A DNA stretch of 64,000 nt. It comes from Argopecten irradians (Eukaryota > Mollusca > Bivalvia > Pectinida > Pectinidae). The stretch is from positions 32,853,604-32,917,603 of the forward strand of contig NC_091138.1 of assembly GCF_041381155.1 (NCBI RefSeq). The letters are read 5' to 3'. Shown here piece after piece: positions 14,501-22,869 of this stretch. The stretch's first letter is position 1, and every line of letters starts with the position of its first letter. A program made the translations under genes and the position numbers. The notes under the pieces are model-generated. The model did not search any database and was not told the origin of the DNA. It was given only the letters and a program-made list of their open reading frames with translations.

Positions 14501-17500
14501 TCATCGATATCAACGAGTGCGAGCGAATCCATGGGAGACCTAATGCGTTCATCAACAGTGGTAGACACACGATATAAGTCAGAACGTTTGACGCGATATT
14601 AAGATGCAGCGCGAAGTTGATTTCCCACAAATTTTTTAATGTTACACCACATTGTATCCACGTGCGTTACGAGGTATCGGTCACGGCCAGACGACTTGTT
14701 TCTATCACTGTATAAATATACAAGGTCGCCGACATGTATATCCGGACTGACGGGATGTCGCCCTGAAGGTGCTTTGGACTTTTCACTATACGAGTGGTTG
14801 AGTTGTCGCCGTTGATGCTGTTGCGCTATCAGAGATTCATCGTTAATGGGTATTTGGTTATTATGGAATTGGTCCCGTTGTGTTAGCATTTCTCTGGATG
14901 ATAAACCGCTCTTTCGTATACGCGAATTCAAACGGTTGATTGCTAAGGATAGCGACAGGGGAGATACCGATCGCGATGACGAGTCCTGTCGGAGTATCTC
15001 TTCTTCCAATTACTGAACAGCACGTTCTGCGACAGGATTTTTGTTGCAGTTCTTGGCGTTTCCTAGCTCTACCGAAATCCGATGACGGGACAAAAATTCA
15101 TCGTTGAAAAGAGCACGAAACCCTGGAGCACAGTCAGTACGCACGACGGCATACGGGCCGTCCATTGGACGAAGGTTAATGCACGAACGAATAAGTCCAT
15201 CCCGGAGGGTATCGCGACGTTCGTCTTCAAGTAGCATGGCTTCTGTATACGACGTTACGCATTCGCGCACTACAAGAATGAGCTGTCTTTCGCGTTTTAT
15301 AATGTCAGCTGCAAACTGGCTACATACAGTTACCGGAGGAACGCTGGAAGTTTGAGTCTGCACGAAGGTTGGAGCATGTTTCAGAGATGCACAACGATGA
15401 CAATTGTCACTGACACGTTGGATTGCAGCATCCATGTCAAGAGCATAGAAATATCTGTGTACGATCGTCTTCAACTGGTGACATGTAGGATGGTCGAGTT
15501 TAACACGGAGAGAAGTCAGAAGACCGTCCAAGACCTGTCTAGGGACTACTATAAGCTCGGACGAATGTTACAACGGGATCGTTCGTTTAACGACTACGAG
15601 ACCATCGGCTGATAGTGACGAGACGTTTAGGTAGCGCTTCACATCACGGGCGTTGGTGATTTTCTTTGACGGTCGCGTACCTTGTCGAAGATGAGCGCAC
15701 GTGCGACGAAGATCAGAGCAATCGGACTGTAATCCTAACCACGCAGACCGACTTCAAGGCAACCTGGCGTTACCTTCGAGAATGTCACTTGTGCTGATCG
15801 ATCGAACAACAGAGTCCATTTCTTGGCTGACAAACGTACAAATCTGACAGGTGGGTTCAGCACACGGTGGAGCGTTACGACTCGCGAAGTCAGATGGGAG
15901 AATCGCACAGCCAGCAACATGACGAACAGACACCTGAAAGCGACTTGCCGTAGACAGGAATGATGTCACTCGTGGGCTAGCAGAGAACTCACCTCTGCAA
16001 AGCTTCTCGAATGCCTGCACGCAGGGCTTACTGTCAGTGAGTACGCACGGTTGTAACGATGACTGAATCAGATACGGGCTGAAATGCTTCAGCGCTGTCG
16101 CGATAGAAAGAGCTTCAATCTCGCACGGAAGCCAATTTATCTGATTTTTGTAGAACTTAGCGCTGAAGTATCCAGCCAGACGAGCCTTGTTGTTGCGAGT
16201 AACATACAGCGTGGCGCCGATTCCAGGACTACGAACAGCACCATCGGTTACTATCCACAGTTGATCAGTAGCGCGGGGCAACGTGATGGAGCGTGCGTTG
16301 TTGAGGGACTTTTGAGCTTTCTCGAAAGACGTCAATTGTTCATCAGACCAATGCATAGTTTCCTTTGATTCGCGACCGGCAACCATGTCGTCAAGAGGAG
16401 ACAAGATCGTCGAACAGTTCTGAATGACACGTGCTAGTACTTTGAATGCTCCAATGAATGACCGGAGACCGTTGACAGTCGATGTTATAGGACATGTTGA
16501 AAGTGTAGCGATGCGGTGTGGGCTAGCCTGAAGGGTTCCCAAGCGCCACACCCAGCCTAGAATCACTGTCTGTTGTGGAGCTATGATGGTTTTTGTAGCG
16601 GATAAACGCAATCCGGAGTTGTGTAGGGCCTGTAACACGGCCTTCCAGTTTGAGAGTAGCTCATCGACTGAGTATCCTCCACAGTACAGGTCGTCAGCGA
16701 CTTTGGCGACGACGCCTTTCTGTACCAGGTGACCTAGTACGCGACATGTTAACTCCTCGAGAGCGGTCTCGGAACCGGGCATGCCCATAGCAGTTCGCGC
16801 GTAAACTCTTACACCCTTGAACGGGGTAACGACCCCACAGTATTTCATTGACTCTTTTGCAAGTGGAATTTGGTAAAATGCCTTCGTCAGGTCTGTCGCG
16901 ATGATGTAAGACCATTGAGCAATATGTCGTAGAGTGGAATCAACATCCGGCATCAGAGATGGTTGGGGCTTGCTGTAGCGTCCAACATCGGCGAACGCGG
17001 TTACAAGGCGAAAACCACCGCTTGGTTTTTTAACTAGGAATGACGGGTTCACGTACTCAACGGACACACCAACATCCTCCGGTCGACGAAAGACACCTAT
17101 TTCCTCCAATTCGTCGAATTTAGACTGAAGTTCGTCCAACTGATTTTTGGAGTACTGCAGTACGCGCCCTTTTCGCTGTGGGGGCTGGACCGGACCCATA
17201 TTGACTTTACCTTGTAGAGGACCGACTGCACCATTATATCCATGGAAGCTGGGGTTAAACACCTCGTCAAATTCCGTCAACACGTCACGAAATTTTCTTT
17301 TCATATCTGCGGTCATGATACCATCGGGGTCGAGTTTAACGTGCTCCGAGTGTCTAGTTTTAGCATACGACTTTACGAGTTTCGGAATTTTAGCAGGCTG
17401 ACTGTCCGGTTTTGCGGGTATGAATGTAGATCGCACATTGCAAACATGTTCGTTCCTTCCAATAGATTGTGGTTCACTGGTGAGGTTCGGGACTCGAATT

Positions 17501-20500
17501 TTACCTGCGACACTAGACACAAGAGACGGGAACGGCCAAGACTCTGACGCGACATGAGGTTCGACTGAGACTTCTCCTTCATAATTAACCAGATCGTCAG
17601 GGAGATCAAGTTCAACAAATTCACCAGGCTAAATTACGGACTTTGCTGACGATCGGAGAACATGCGCACGTCTTACGGCAAATCTATCAGGTGTACTGGT
17701 CGAGCCATACGAACACACTAACGAGTCGCCAATGAGGATTTGTTGTTTGGCCGGTCGGACGGAAACGTCATCTTTTTCCATAAACGGTATACCCGCTAAG
17801 ACGTCAGAGTCAAGGTTTTCCACTACGATGCCTTCGTAGTAAAGATCATGTCCTTCGTGTGAGAATGATAAGCGTGTCTCGCCGACCACTTTTAACTGCG
17901 ACGAACCATCCGCTTGACTGACAGAGTGGGAACTACAGGCAATTTTCGCACCTAGCCACTGAGCACACGAAAGTCGCATCATGTTCCCTGTAGCACCGCT
18001 ATCGATGGTAAGCCGGGCAGTATGATGTCCATAGAAAACGTCGAGGTACGGGCTTGCCGAATTGCCACGCGATTGACCTTACTACTATCACTGATCAGCG
18101 GGGTGGAATTACACGGGATGTTGCCAGGGTCTTCGGTTTCCTCGCAATCTGCAACTTGACGAGCCTTGGCAATGAACCGCCTATCATCGAACGGAAGGTA
18201 AGAACACTTACTAAGGAAATGATTGTCTGGTCTTCCAGCTTCCTTACACAGTGGGCACACTCGTTTTGCCTTCGACGGGGGGTGTTGATCGCGTTTCGGT
18301 TTTAGCACGTATGCCCTCATGGCACGGGCTTCCTCAGTTGACTGTAGCTCCTCACGGAGGGAATCCAACGCTTGGGATATCTCAGGTTTTATGGATGCTA
18401 ATGTACGTGTACGAAATTCCGTGCCGTAACGCTGCTTTACCAATTTTGGCAGATCAGGGTGTATGAGGCGCAACCATGTGAGAACGATAAAGTTTTCTAA
18501 CGACGGAGTCATTTCCTCGTCATCCTGTAACTGCTCGCCGTGATGTAAAATGCCAAGATCTCTACGAAGGAGATTGTCCTCAGAGAATGCCATAAGGCGT
18601 TGATACAGATCTTCCGGTCGCTCGTTTGGTTCCAACTTGATATCACAAAAGTCTATGAGATGGGCCCCGGTTGATTGAAAGCCAAAATGTAATCTTATTT
18701 GCTGCCAAATAAAGTCCATAGTCGTGGAGTTTTTAATGAGTGTGTTTCGCGATATCACTGGGCAATAATTTGCTATTTGGCCGAGCATAAGCTCCAGATG
18801 AGCAACCTTTTGCTCGCGCGTTCGACGTTGATTTTCTGGTATCGGGTGGGCATCATTGGTGAACCCCCTATGAGGTGCTGCCCTAGACTTTTTTCCCCAT
18901 CTCACATCATCACTCAGGAATGGAGCAAAGTTTGCATCCAATGACAAAGTATATAAAATGTTCTGCCGCCAGTTCTCAAACGAGTTGACCGTCTCAGTTT
19001 TACTGAGGCACCACTGTTTCGGTGCACGGTGAGTGTTCATTTTTGTTGCAGTGCTCTATTCACGGTGAAAAAATAACAACAAACGATGTGTAATTACCCG
19101 TAGAAATGTTACTACGATGTGGCCTAATTATCAATAATTATACCATTGATACCTATAACTCTTCTGTTAGGCGTGTAGTCCGAAATCCGCTGCCACCACG
19201 CCAGTAAGTAACAAAAGGAAGCCACAGTTACACACACGTTGTTTACTTGAGAAAAACAGGCGGAAAGAGAGAGGGTGACGTAAAACGTTACAAAAGGATA
19301 CGGCACCGGTAAACTATATCCGGAATACAATTAAAGCGCTATATATTTACTGGCGCAACAACTATGTATTTGCAGTTTAAATGGACAGAAGTTGACTTTA
19401 TTTTGACTCTGTCTGTTTAATTTATCATCAGGCATGTGACCTACATTTCAGTGATCGGTCCTTTGATCAGTGTTGATGCTAGCAAGCAGCCACATGCCCA
19501 ATACTAAATTATTACTTTCTTAAGCCAGTGCTTACAGGTTCCTCAATCGGTTGACACAATAGAATGCAATTTCGAATGCCGTCTTTTAACGTCTATGGAC
19601 GATTTTTCATATTTCCAATGCTTTGCAACGCACCAGGTTCCATGAAGCAAATGCACACGTATACACATTTGACAGGGCTTAAAACTATTTCGCACACCTT
19701 GCCGTTTTGAAAATTATATTCGATGCATACAAAGTTAAACATTTTATGAAGGTCTTAATCTGTTTATGTTTATTATATATGTCCTTGCTATTATTATGCC
19801 CATCAATATATCCTTTTTAATAAAAAAAATTGCTGATCAAAATATCTCTTGGAACACTGAAAATCTTACTTCACGTAAGGTTCATCACTTTATGTGTTCT
19901 TACAAGAATTTCATCTACGTCCTTGGTTCGAACTATCCAAAGTAAGATTTATAAGATAAAAAGTCAATGTTTAAACTATATATTACTAGCAAGAAAAAAA
20001 GTTTTTACTGGGAAAATGCGGACTTGAACGATCCATTGATGAGACATAACCAGTACGTGGTTTACCGTAACGACCTGTACGCAGTTAATTTGCTACGCAG
20101 TAAATTTGCTTTTATAACTTCTACTGAATGTCCTGATTTATAAATTGAATTGTATGATGATATTTATTGATACATTTTACTTTATATGTATCAATTCAAA
20201 TAAACATTACCGTGCGAATGGTTTCAAGTAATTAAGGGCATTTTTATGTTGCAATAAATATTACATGTATGTTTCTGATAGCAATAAATATTTCTATCTG
20301 TCAAAGTCCATATAGACTGCAGAATGAATAGATATTTTCCCATATCTCTGTAACACATCACCTAGTTTGTCTGTTGTCTGAATGTAATAGACATATTACC
20401 TAGACACGATGTCCACCTGTAGTGGACACCGTGTTCACACGTAGTGCACTCCGTGTCTACCTGTAGTCTAAATTTTGTGCACTCCGTGTCTGCCTGCAGT

Positions 20501-21470
20501 CTAAACCTCGTGCACTCCGTGTCTACCTGTAGCTTAGACCTCGTGCACTCCGTGTCCACTCGTAGTTCACACCATGTGCACAATGTGTAACTTTTAGTCT
20601 ACTACCAACTGTAATTTACCAAATTTTAGTTCCTCAGACTTGCATGTAGGGGCGAATAAATTTGGGATTTTTTTCTACTTACATCCTATCATATTCATGC
20701 GTCTTTGCATCCCACTTCTACTGCTTTCTTCTTTCTTTCCTCTTGAAACCTTGTATCACTTGGCACCAGGTATCTCCTCTCCCTGCTACTTGTACCTAGA
20801 CCATGTTTGTCCTGATATACGATGTACTACTCCGACTGTGTCTTTATGTCTAATGTCTAACCTTCTCATCCCTCGATGTCTTCAGTTATAGGATGAGTCT
20901 GGCCTTCCCACCTTGAAATCCAGGTTAAGTAACATTCTTAATACAAATACACTATTTGGTCTCTTTCGAATGTCCAATGTCCAAATATTTCTTTCATTCT
21001 TCTTTTGAGTTCATTTTTATTCCTGTAAGTTAGAAATTTTTTGTTTATAATATAAACATGCATCACCTCCTTGATATTTCCGTATTTATAGCTATACAAC
21101 GGGGACATTTAGATTTGGACACGCTGAGACCCTGCTGCCCATCTTCAGTGCCCTCTCACTCTTCCACGACGCCACTCCTCTTCTGGCAAGCAACTACAAC
21201 TCGCACCGTAACAGAACGTTCAGGACCAGTAAGATATCGCCATTTTCTGGTAACATCTACCCAGTCCTGTACAAGTGTGGGGATGGCCTCGGTGATATCT
21301 ATGTGAAGATGTTCGTTAACGAGGCAGAGACTCCTTTACCAGCATGTGGTAACAAACTGTGTCCGTACTATCTACTGAAAAGTGTGTATACTGACGCGAT
21401 AAACAACTGTAGGTTTGACACTTTATGTCACAATGTCCACTCTACCATGCCGGCACCCGTGGTGGGATAA
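4859..21470 (+). CDS. MINPP1: Multiple inositol polyphosphate phosphatase 1-like, 4 exons, 449 aa
   Basis: Join of 4859-5591, 7811-7932, 8778-8893 and 21092-21470, 1350 nt including the stop. MINPP1 is a histidine acid phosphatase that removes phosphates from InsP6 and other inositol polyphosphates, in vertebrates mainly in the ER lumen. The translation has a hydrophobic signal peptide (residues 1 to about 20), the nucleophile motif R73-H74-G75-A76-R77-Y78-P79, and H334-A335-E336-T337, the MINPP-type replacement for the usual HD proton-donor motif. Length is close to the vertebrate protein (about 490 aa). The start is ATG 4859, because it directly precedes the signal peptide; the open frame extends to 4781 only through a GTG. 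Donors are GTAAGA, GTACGT and GTCAGT; all acceptors end in AG. The C-terminus ends in PVVG with no KDEL-type ER retention signal, so secretion is possible. Introns are 2.2, 0.8 and 12.2 kb. Confidence 0.87.
5869..6385 (+). repeat. Pyrimidine-rich tandem repeat, ~52-bp unit, ~9 copies
   Basis: Repeating blocks of GCTTCAACCCTCTGATATG and CGTCTTGCTTCAACCCTTTG followed by CTTTC and T runs, with small length changes between copies. The array lies in intron 1 of the MINPP1-like gene, about 280 bp after the exon 1 donor. Open frames across it (rich in FQPSDMR) are products of the repeat and are not coding. Confidence 0.85.
7050..7640 (+). repeat. Degenerate minisatellite with CACTGATGTTAC core
   Basis: Repeated but irregular CGTCACTGATGTTA-like cores occur at roughly 40-60 bp spacing (for example near 7100, 7180, 7275 and 7600). 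It lies in intron 1 shortly before exon 2. A related stretch occurs at the matching place in the pseudogene copy (36235-36345), so it predates the gene duplication. Confidence 0.5.
7811..7932 (+). CDS. MINPP1: MINPP1-like exon 2
   Basis: 122 bp between a TTTCAG acceptor and a TAC|GTACGT donor. It encodes [17 protein letters not shown]...[20 protein letters not shown], which aligns by eye with the mid-region of MINPP1 proteins (WC.LF...DA.V.EY...DL). It keeps the reading frame from exon 1 (phase 1 in, phase 0 out). Confidence 0.85.
8174..8261. repeat. Inverted repeat in intron 2
   Basis: ATATTCCTTGTTTCTTGATG (8174-8193) is matched by its inverted copy ending at 8261, with 22-bp arms and a core of about 44 bp. 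It is probably the hairpin part of a foldback element. The following 300 bp are AT-rich, and I found no clear second terminus. Confidence 0.5.
8778..8893 (+). CDS. MINPP1: MINPP1-like exon 3
   Basis: 116 bp, acceptor TTTCAG and donor CACAG|GTCAGT. It encodes [20 protein letters not shown] followed by [18 protein letters not shown], matching the segment before the HAE motif in MINPP proteins (YW...YG..IN....C.LF.D.F...D.A). Phase 0 in, phase 2 out. The pseudogene copy has the same 116-bp length. Confidence 0.86.
9188..9374. mobile_element. MITE family M1, copy 1 (~187 bp)
   Basis: Terminal inverted repeats of about 50 bp: ATTCCGTCTTTGTATATTAC at one end, with a matching inverted end near 9374. 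Both ends include TTACAGAGTTA and a GGGTAGG block. There is no coding capacity. Copies occur at 33259-33441, 56800-56872 (broken) and 60444-60630. This one lies in intron 3 of the MINPP1-like gene. Confidence 0.8.
9845..10106 (+). repeat. 33-bp minisatellite block, left copy of an inverted pair
   Basis: Four 33-bp units with a GACACGGAGTGCAC core followed by TTTAGACTACAGGTA, then two shorter 22-bp units. Unique edges precede (TTGGTAGTAGACTAAA) and follow it (AGACAAGTTGATGTGTTA). The whole block, edges included, is repeated in reverse orientation at 20350-20609. Both lie in intron 3 of the MINPP1-like gene. Confidence 0.85.
10107..11137. other. Intron 3 sequence, no gene seen
   Basis: AT-rich intron sequence with no supported feature between the left minisatellite block and the first Helentron-like element. 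Confidence 0.5.
11138..12401 (+). mobile_element. Helentron-like non-autonomous element A with terminal hairpin
   Basis: The right part is firm. A GAGTGTAAATATAGGGATTGG box (12225 onward) leads into a hairpin at 12235-12401 whose 70-bp arms are almost fully complementary. The apex at 12310-12331 is ATGGGGCGC, loop TAAC, GCGCCCCAT. The proposed left end is TATATTTACACTT at 11138, the inverted partner of the box before the hairpin. A subterminal inverted repeat plus 3' hairpin is the layout of Helentron-associated elements (HINE, DINE-1, oyster pearl). The 5' boundary is uncertain. No Rep/helicase coding is seen. Confidence 0.55.
12235..12401. repeat. 167-bp terminal hairpin of element A
   Basis: The arms pair from the ATAGGGATTGGATTTCG base through a T-run/A-run region to the GC-rich apex, with few mismatches. 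It has the same base box and apex pattern as the hairpins at 13703-13857 and 52618-52779, but unrelated arm sequence. Confidence 0.88.
12402..13192. other. Intron 3 sequence, no gene seen
   Basis: Between element A and the LTR retrotransposon. Nothing recognisable. A 100-aa open frame on the - strand (12683-12985) has no family features. Confidence 0.45.
13248..13864 (+). mobile_element. Helentron-like non-autonomous element B, inserted in the 3' LTR
   Basis: Its borders are defined by the LTR it splits. The left end TATTTACATTTCCG begins exactly where LTR similarity stops. An inverted copy, CGAAATGTAAATATA, lies at 13689-13703, and a hairpin runs 13703-13857 with apex ATGACGCGC, loop TGAC, GCGCGTCAT at 13770-13791. 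The element is about 615 bp and non-coding. An empty site is available for comparison in the other LTR (19253/19254). Confidence 0.8.
13703..13857. repeat. 155-bp terminal hairpin of element B
   Basis: The arms share GTTTACTGGTGTGTAAAC and TTTTTGTACAGATATTT with inverted partners. The conserved apex and box match hairpins A and C, but the arm sequence is its own. Confidence 0.88.
13965..13988 (-). promoter_or_regulatory. Polypurine tract of the LTR retrotransposon
   Basis: On the - strand the bases next to the 3' LTR read AAAAAGAAAAAAGGGTAG, a purine run in the expected place for priming plus-strand DNA synthesis. Confidence 0.65.
14200..15009 (-). pseudogene. pol C-terminal region: integrase tail
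   Basis: The same reading frame as the rest of pol. It contains [20 protein letters not shown], a segment typical of the integrase C-terminal domain (a chromatin/DNA-binding fold after the catalytic core). After a stop at 14599-14601 comes an acidic, Ser/Pro-rich tail that ends in [19 protein letters not shown], a common ending in this kind of pol. There are stops at 15010-15012 (TAA) and 14599-14601 (TAA), and the natural end is at 14200-14202 (TAG). No frameshift is needed to read across. Confidence 0.75.
15010..15753 (-). pseudogene. pol integrase: HHCC zinc domain and DDE core
   Basis: Integrase joins the element's DNA ends to the host. Visible are an H-x3-H plus C-x2-C zinc site (HPTCH ... 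CHRC), then D in AADII, D in RTDCAPGF and E in NPVAE, with 35 residues between the last two (the D,D35E signature). The frame continues from the RT stop at 15754 through a linker, with one in-frame TAA at 15568-15570. Catalytic residues are all present, so the damage is by stop codons only. Confidence 0.82.
15754..17520 (-). pseudogene. pol reverse transcriptase and RNase H (588-aa open segment)
   Basis: The largest open stretch of pol. RT landmarks: [27 protein letters not shown] (first catalytic D), and [10 protein letters not shown], where the usual YxDD box reads VADD. RNase H begins near [19 protein letters not shown] (first D) and has [12 protein letters not shown] (E) and VLTDSKP (D). 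The region upstream of 17520 to the stop at 17629-17631 is in the same frame. The segment ends at TGA 15754-15756, but the frame continues into integrase. It is labelled broken because the pol frame as a whole has five stops. Confidence 0.88.
17629..18083 (-). pseudogene. pol aspartic protease segment
   Basis: Cuts the Gag-Pol polyprotein. The active-site motif TIDSGATGN is at about 17983-18009 in the pol frame, and VLAGIPFM follows downstream, the place of the second conserved loop. The frame opens after a TAA near 18084 and overlaps the end of gag by about 105 nt, in the -1 frame relative to gag. It ends at TAG 17629-17631, then resumes toward RT in the same frame. I saw no canonical X-XXY-YYZ slippery heptamer; G-TTT-TCT near 18034-18040 is only a weak candidate. 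Confidence 0.78.
17979..19040 (-). CDS. gag-like protein of the LTR retrotransposon (353 aa, intact)
   Basis: The structural polyprotein that would form the particle. The ATG at 19038-19040 lies about 158 bp inside the 5' LTR. A zinc knuckle near the C-terminus reads [18 protein letters not shown] (C-x2-C-x8-H-x4-C, longer than the retroviral C-x2-C-x4-H-x4-C). The middle has a typical gag-like helical segment ([28 protein letters not shown], helix-rich and charged). The frame is fully open, in contrast to pol. Ends at TGA 17979-17981, overlapping protease in another frame. Confidence 0.8.
   Translation of the reverse strand: MNTHRAPKQWCLSKTETVNSFENWRQNILYTLSLDANFAPFLSDDVRWGKKSRAAPHRGFTNDAHPIPENQRRTREQKVAHLELMLGQIANYCPVISRNTLIKNSTTMDFIWQQIRLHFGFQSTGAHLIDFCDIKLEPNERPEDLYQRLMAFSEDNLLRRDLGILHHGEQLQDDEEMTPSLENFIVLTWLRLIHPDLPKLVKQRYGTEFRTRTLASIKPEISQALDSLREELQSTEEARAMRAYVLKPKRDQHPPSKAKRVCPLCKEAGRPDNHFLSKCSYLPFDDRRFIAKARQVADCEETEDPGNIPCNSTPLISDSSKVNRVAIRQARTSTFSMDIILPGLPSIAVLQGT
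19181..19198 (-). promoter_or_regulatory. Primer binding site, tRNA-Leu type
   Basis: Immediately inside the 5' LTR the - strand reads TGGTGGCAGCGG, complementary to a tRNA 3' end CCGCTGCCACCA. From memory, some animal tRNA-Leu genes end in CCGCTGCCA plus the added CCA, so leucine tRNA is the likely primer. The match covers 12 nt and then fades. Confidence 0.6.
19199..19355 (-). repeat. 5' LTR, 157 bp, uninterrupted
   Basis: Matches both halves of the split LTR at 13193-13964. Its ends are inverted (CGCCAGTAA / TTACTGGCG). It is short for an LTR of this class. Confidence 0.9.
19356..20349. other. Intron 3 sequence, no gene seen
   Basis: AT-rich sequence between the LTR retrotransposon and the right minisatellite block. 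No supported feature. Confidence 0.5.
20350..20609 (-). repeat. 33-bp minisatellite block, right copy of an inverted pair
   Basis: Reverse-complement partner of 9845-10106, with the same order of long and short units and the same flanking edges. Base differences are scattered, so the two copies are not recent. It ends about 480 bp before exon 4 of the MINPP1-like gene. Confidence 0.85.
21092..21470 (+). CDS. MINPP1: MINPP1-like exon 4 (HAET motif, stop)
   Basis: Acceptor TTTATAG|C, phase 2. Begins [17 protein letters not shown], the conserved proton-donor region, and runs to TAA at 21468-21470. It has four cysteines near the end (ACG.KLC, NNC, TLC) that could form disulfides in a secreted or ER protein. 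Compared with the pseudogene copy it lacks three residues before LPACG and has four extra near the C-terminus. Confidence 0.88.
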
Positions 21471-21500
21471 TGATCCTATTTCTGGATTATCTGTGTGAAA

Positions 21501-21506
21501 AATAAA
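21501..21506 (+). terminator. MINPP1: Poly(A) signal AATAAA of the MINPP1-like gene
   Basis: A canonical AATAAA starts 31 bp after the stop codon, followed by T/G-rich sequence (TTGTTTGATC) within about 30 bp. The pseudogene has a different 3' flank. Confidence 0.65.
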
Positions 21507-21631
21507 ATACTTGTTCGAAACATTGTTTGATCTCACTCTGTAATTAAAACATAGTTGTGGTGTCATCTATTGATTTTTCTGTACTTTAACTCCCGGATTA
21601 TCGAACCATTACCTGTAACTGTCCTATACGT

Positions 21632-21695
21632 TACCTTTTACTGTCTTATACGTGAACTCTGATATAAGACAGTCACTTATAAGACAGTAAAAGGT
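21632..21695. repeat. 64-bp inverted repeat after the MINPP1-like gene
   Basis: TACCTTTTACTGTCTTATA and its inverted copy enclose about 26 bp; the core itself repeats TATAAGACAGT. It is likely a small foldback relic. Confidence 0.6.
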
Positions 21696-22869
21696 ATCAT
21701 TTGGGAGAGTTACACAATAGGGCGAGTGTCCTGCCAGACTATTCCATTATTTTCTAATTCAAATTACGAAAAAATCCCACACAATTAATAAGAAAAGAAT
21801 TTAATCCTCTATAAATGCGGAATTAAACACATCCACGGAATTTCTGTATATATCCCAGATCGAGTTTTCCTCCTTGTCATAAATTTACTATTTAACACTT
21901 ATCTACATCATTAAGTCCAATTTCCGCTTTCTGAAACCCTGTTGTATTTGTACGCCACTTTTGATTCTTAATTTCCAAATCATCTACATTATAGTTTTAC
22001 ACTCCCTAAATCCTATTGGCTTGTTGAATGAAATTGCACATGGTAAAAATAAATCCAAGATTGTCCCTAGAGAGGTCGAAATTTTAAATGCCTTGAATTC
22101 AATGAAAGCTGCGGGGGCACCGAATGTTTTGAACTTGACTTTAAATCACTGTTTTATGCGATCATTTTAGCAAGACGCTTTCAAACAAACGCCTGAATTG
22201 CAAGTCTAGTTTCACATGTCATTTCTTTACCACATCAGACATTGGAAAAATGTTCTTTTAGCAATAAAAGTCACTAAAGCCACCTTATTATATCGCTTAA
22301 ATTAAGAAAGTAATATCAATCCATCACTATCGATGGACATGGTGAAAATGAATTTACAGATAGTTGTCCAATTCAAAAGCATGCTTCATGCATTCCGTTC
22401 AGGAATGCTATTCATCACATATAAAACAGGCAAATATGATACCATTGTCTATATTGGATTTTTCATGGTTGAATGCACATTGGTAGAGTTACCTGAAGTT
22501 ATAGACAAAGGTAAATCAAAGTACTCAAAGTACTGCAAATACAACGCAGCAGATACAGAAAAATTAGAATGAAATGAAATGAATTTGATGAATTAAGTAC
22601 TGCCATTAAGTCCTGTTGTCTATATGAGATTTGATACACCACTCTGGTTTTGTGAAAAAAAAAAAATTAATTCTGAATGATGAATATTTGACCATCCATA
22701 TAAAACATCAAGCTGTTAGGCAGATGTCACATTTCCAAGAAAAATCAGATACTGTATGTCCTGGAAAATTAAGTTTAATTGAAGGCTTTGCATATCTATC
22801 AGCAGTCTAATGTCTGGTGGTCGGGTGACCGACTTTGATATCAATTATTTCAAGAATATTCAACTAATG
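21696..22869. other. Intergenic, no gene seen
   Basis: Short open frames at 21961-22170 and 22333-22572 have no recognisable domain. Confidence 0.45.

Larger units (their letters stand above)
13193..19355 (-). mobile_element. LTR retrotransposon (PR-RT-RH-IN order, Ty3/gypsy-like)
   Basis: It runs right to left: 5' LTR 19199-19355, primer site 19181-19198, gag 17979-19040, pol from about 18083 down to 14200, polypurine tract 13965-13988, 3' LTR 13193-13964. The domain order protease, RT, RNase H, integrase is that of Ty3/gypsy and BEL types. The RT and integrase read more like the Ty3/gypsy side to me, but I did not compute a tree. The 3' LTR is split by another element. No target-site duplication is convincing: the flanks read ATCAA on the left and CAACA on the right. 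Sits inside intron 3 of the MINPP1-like gene, antisense to it. Confidence 0.88.

Noticed and set aside
18251..18466. + strand open frames across 14.2-19.0 kb
   Set aside because: Shadows of gag and pol, which read on the - strand.
13188..19360. Target-site duplication of the LTR retrotransposon
   Set aside because: Flanks ATCAA and CAACA share only CAA, at most 3 bp and not conclusive.
21961..22170. Possible LINE RT linker (ILNALNSMKAAGAPN)
   Set aside because: Only a faint resemblance to RT N-terminal segments, with no supporting neighbours.
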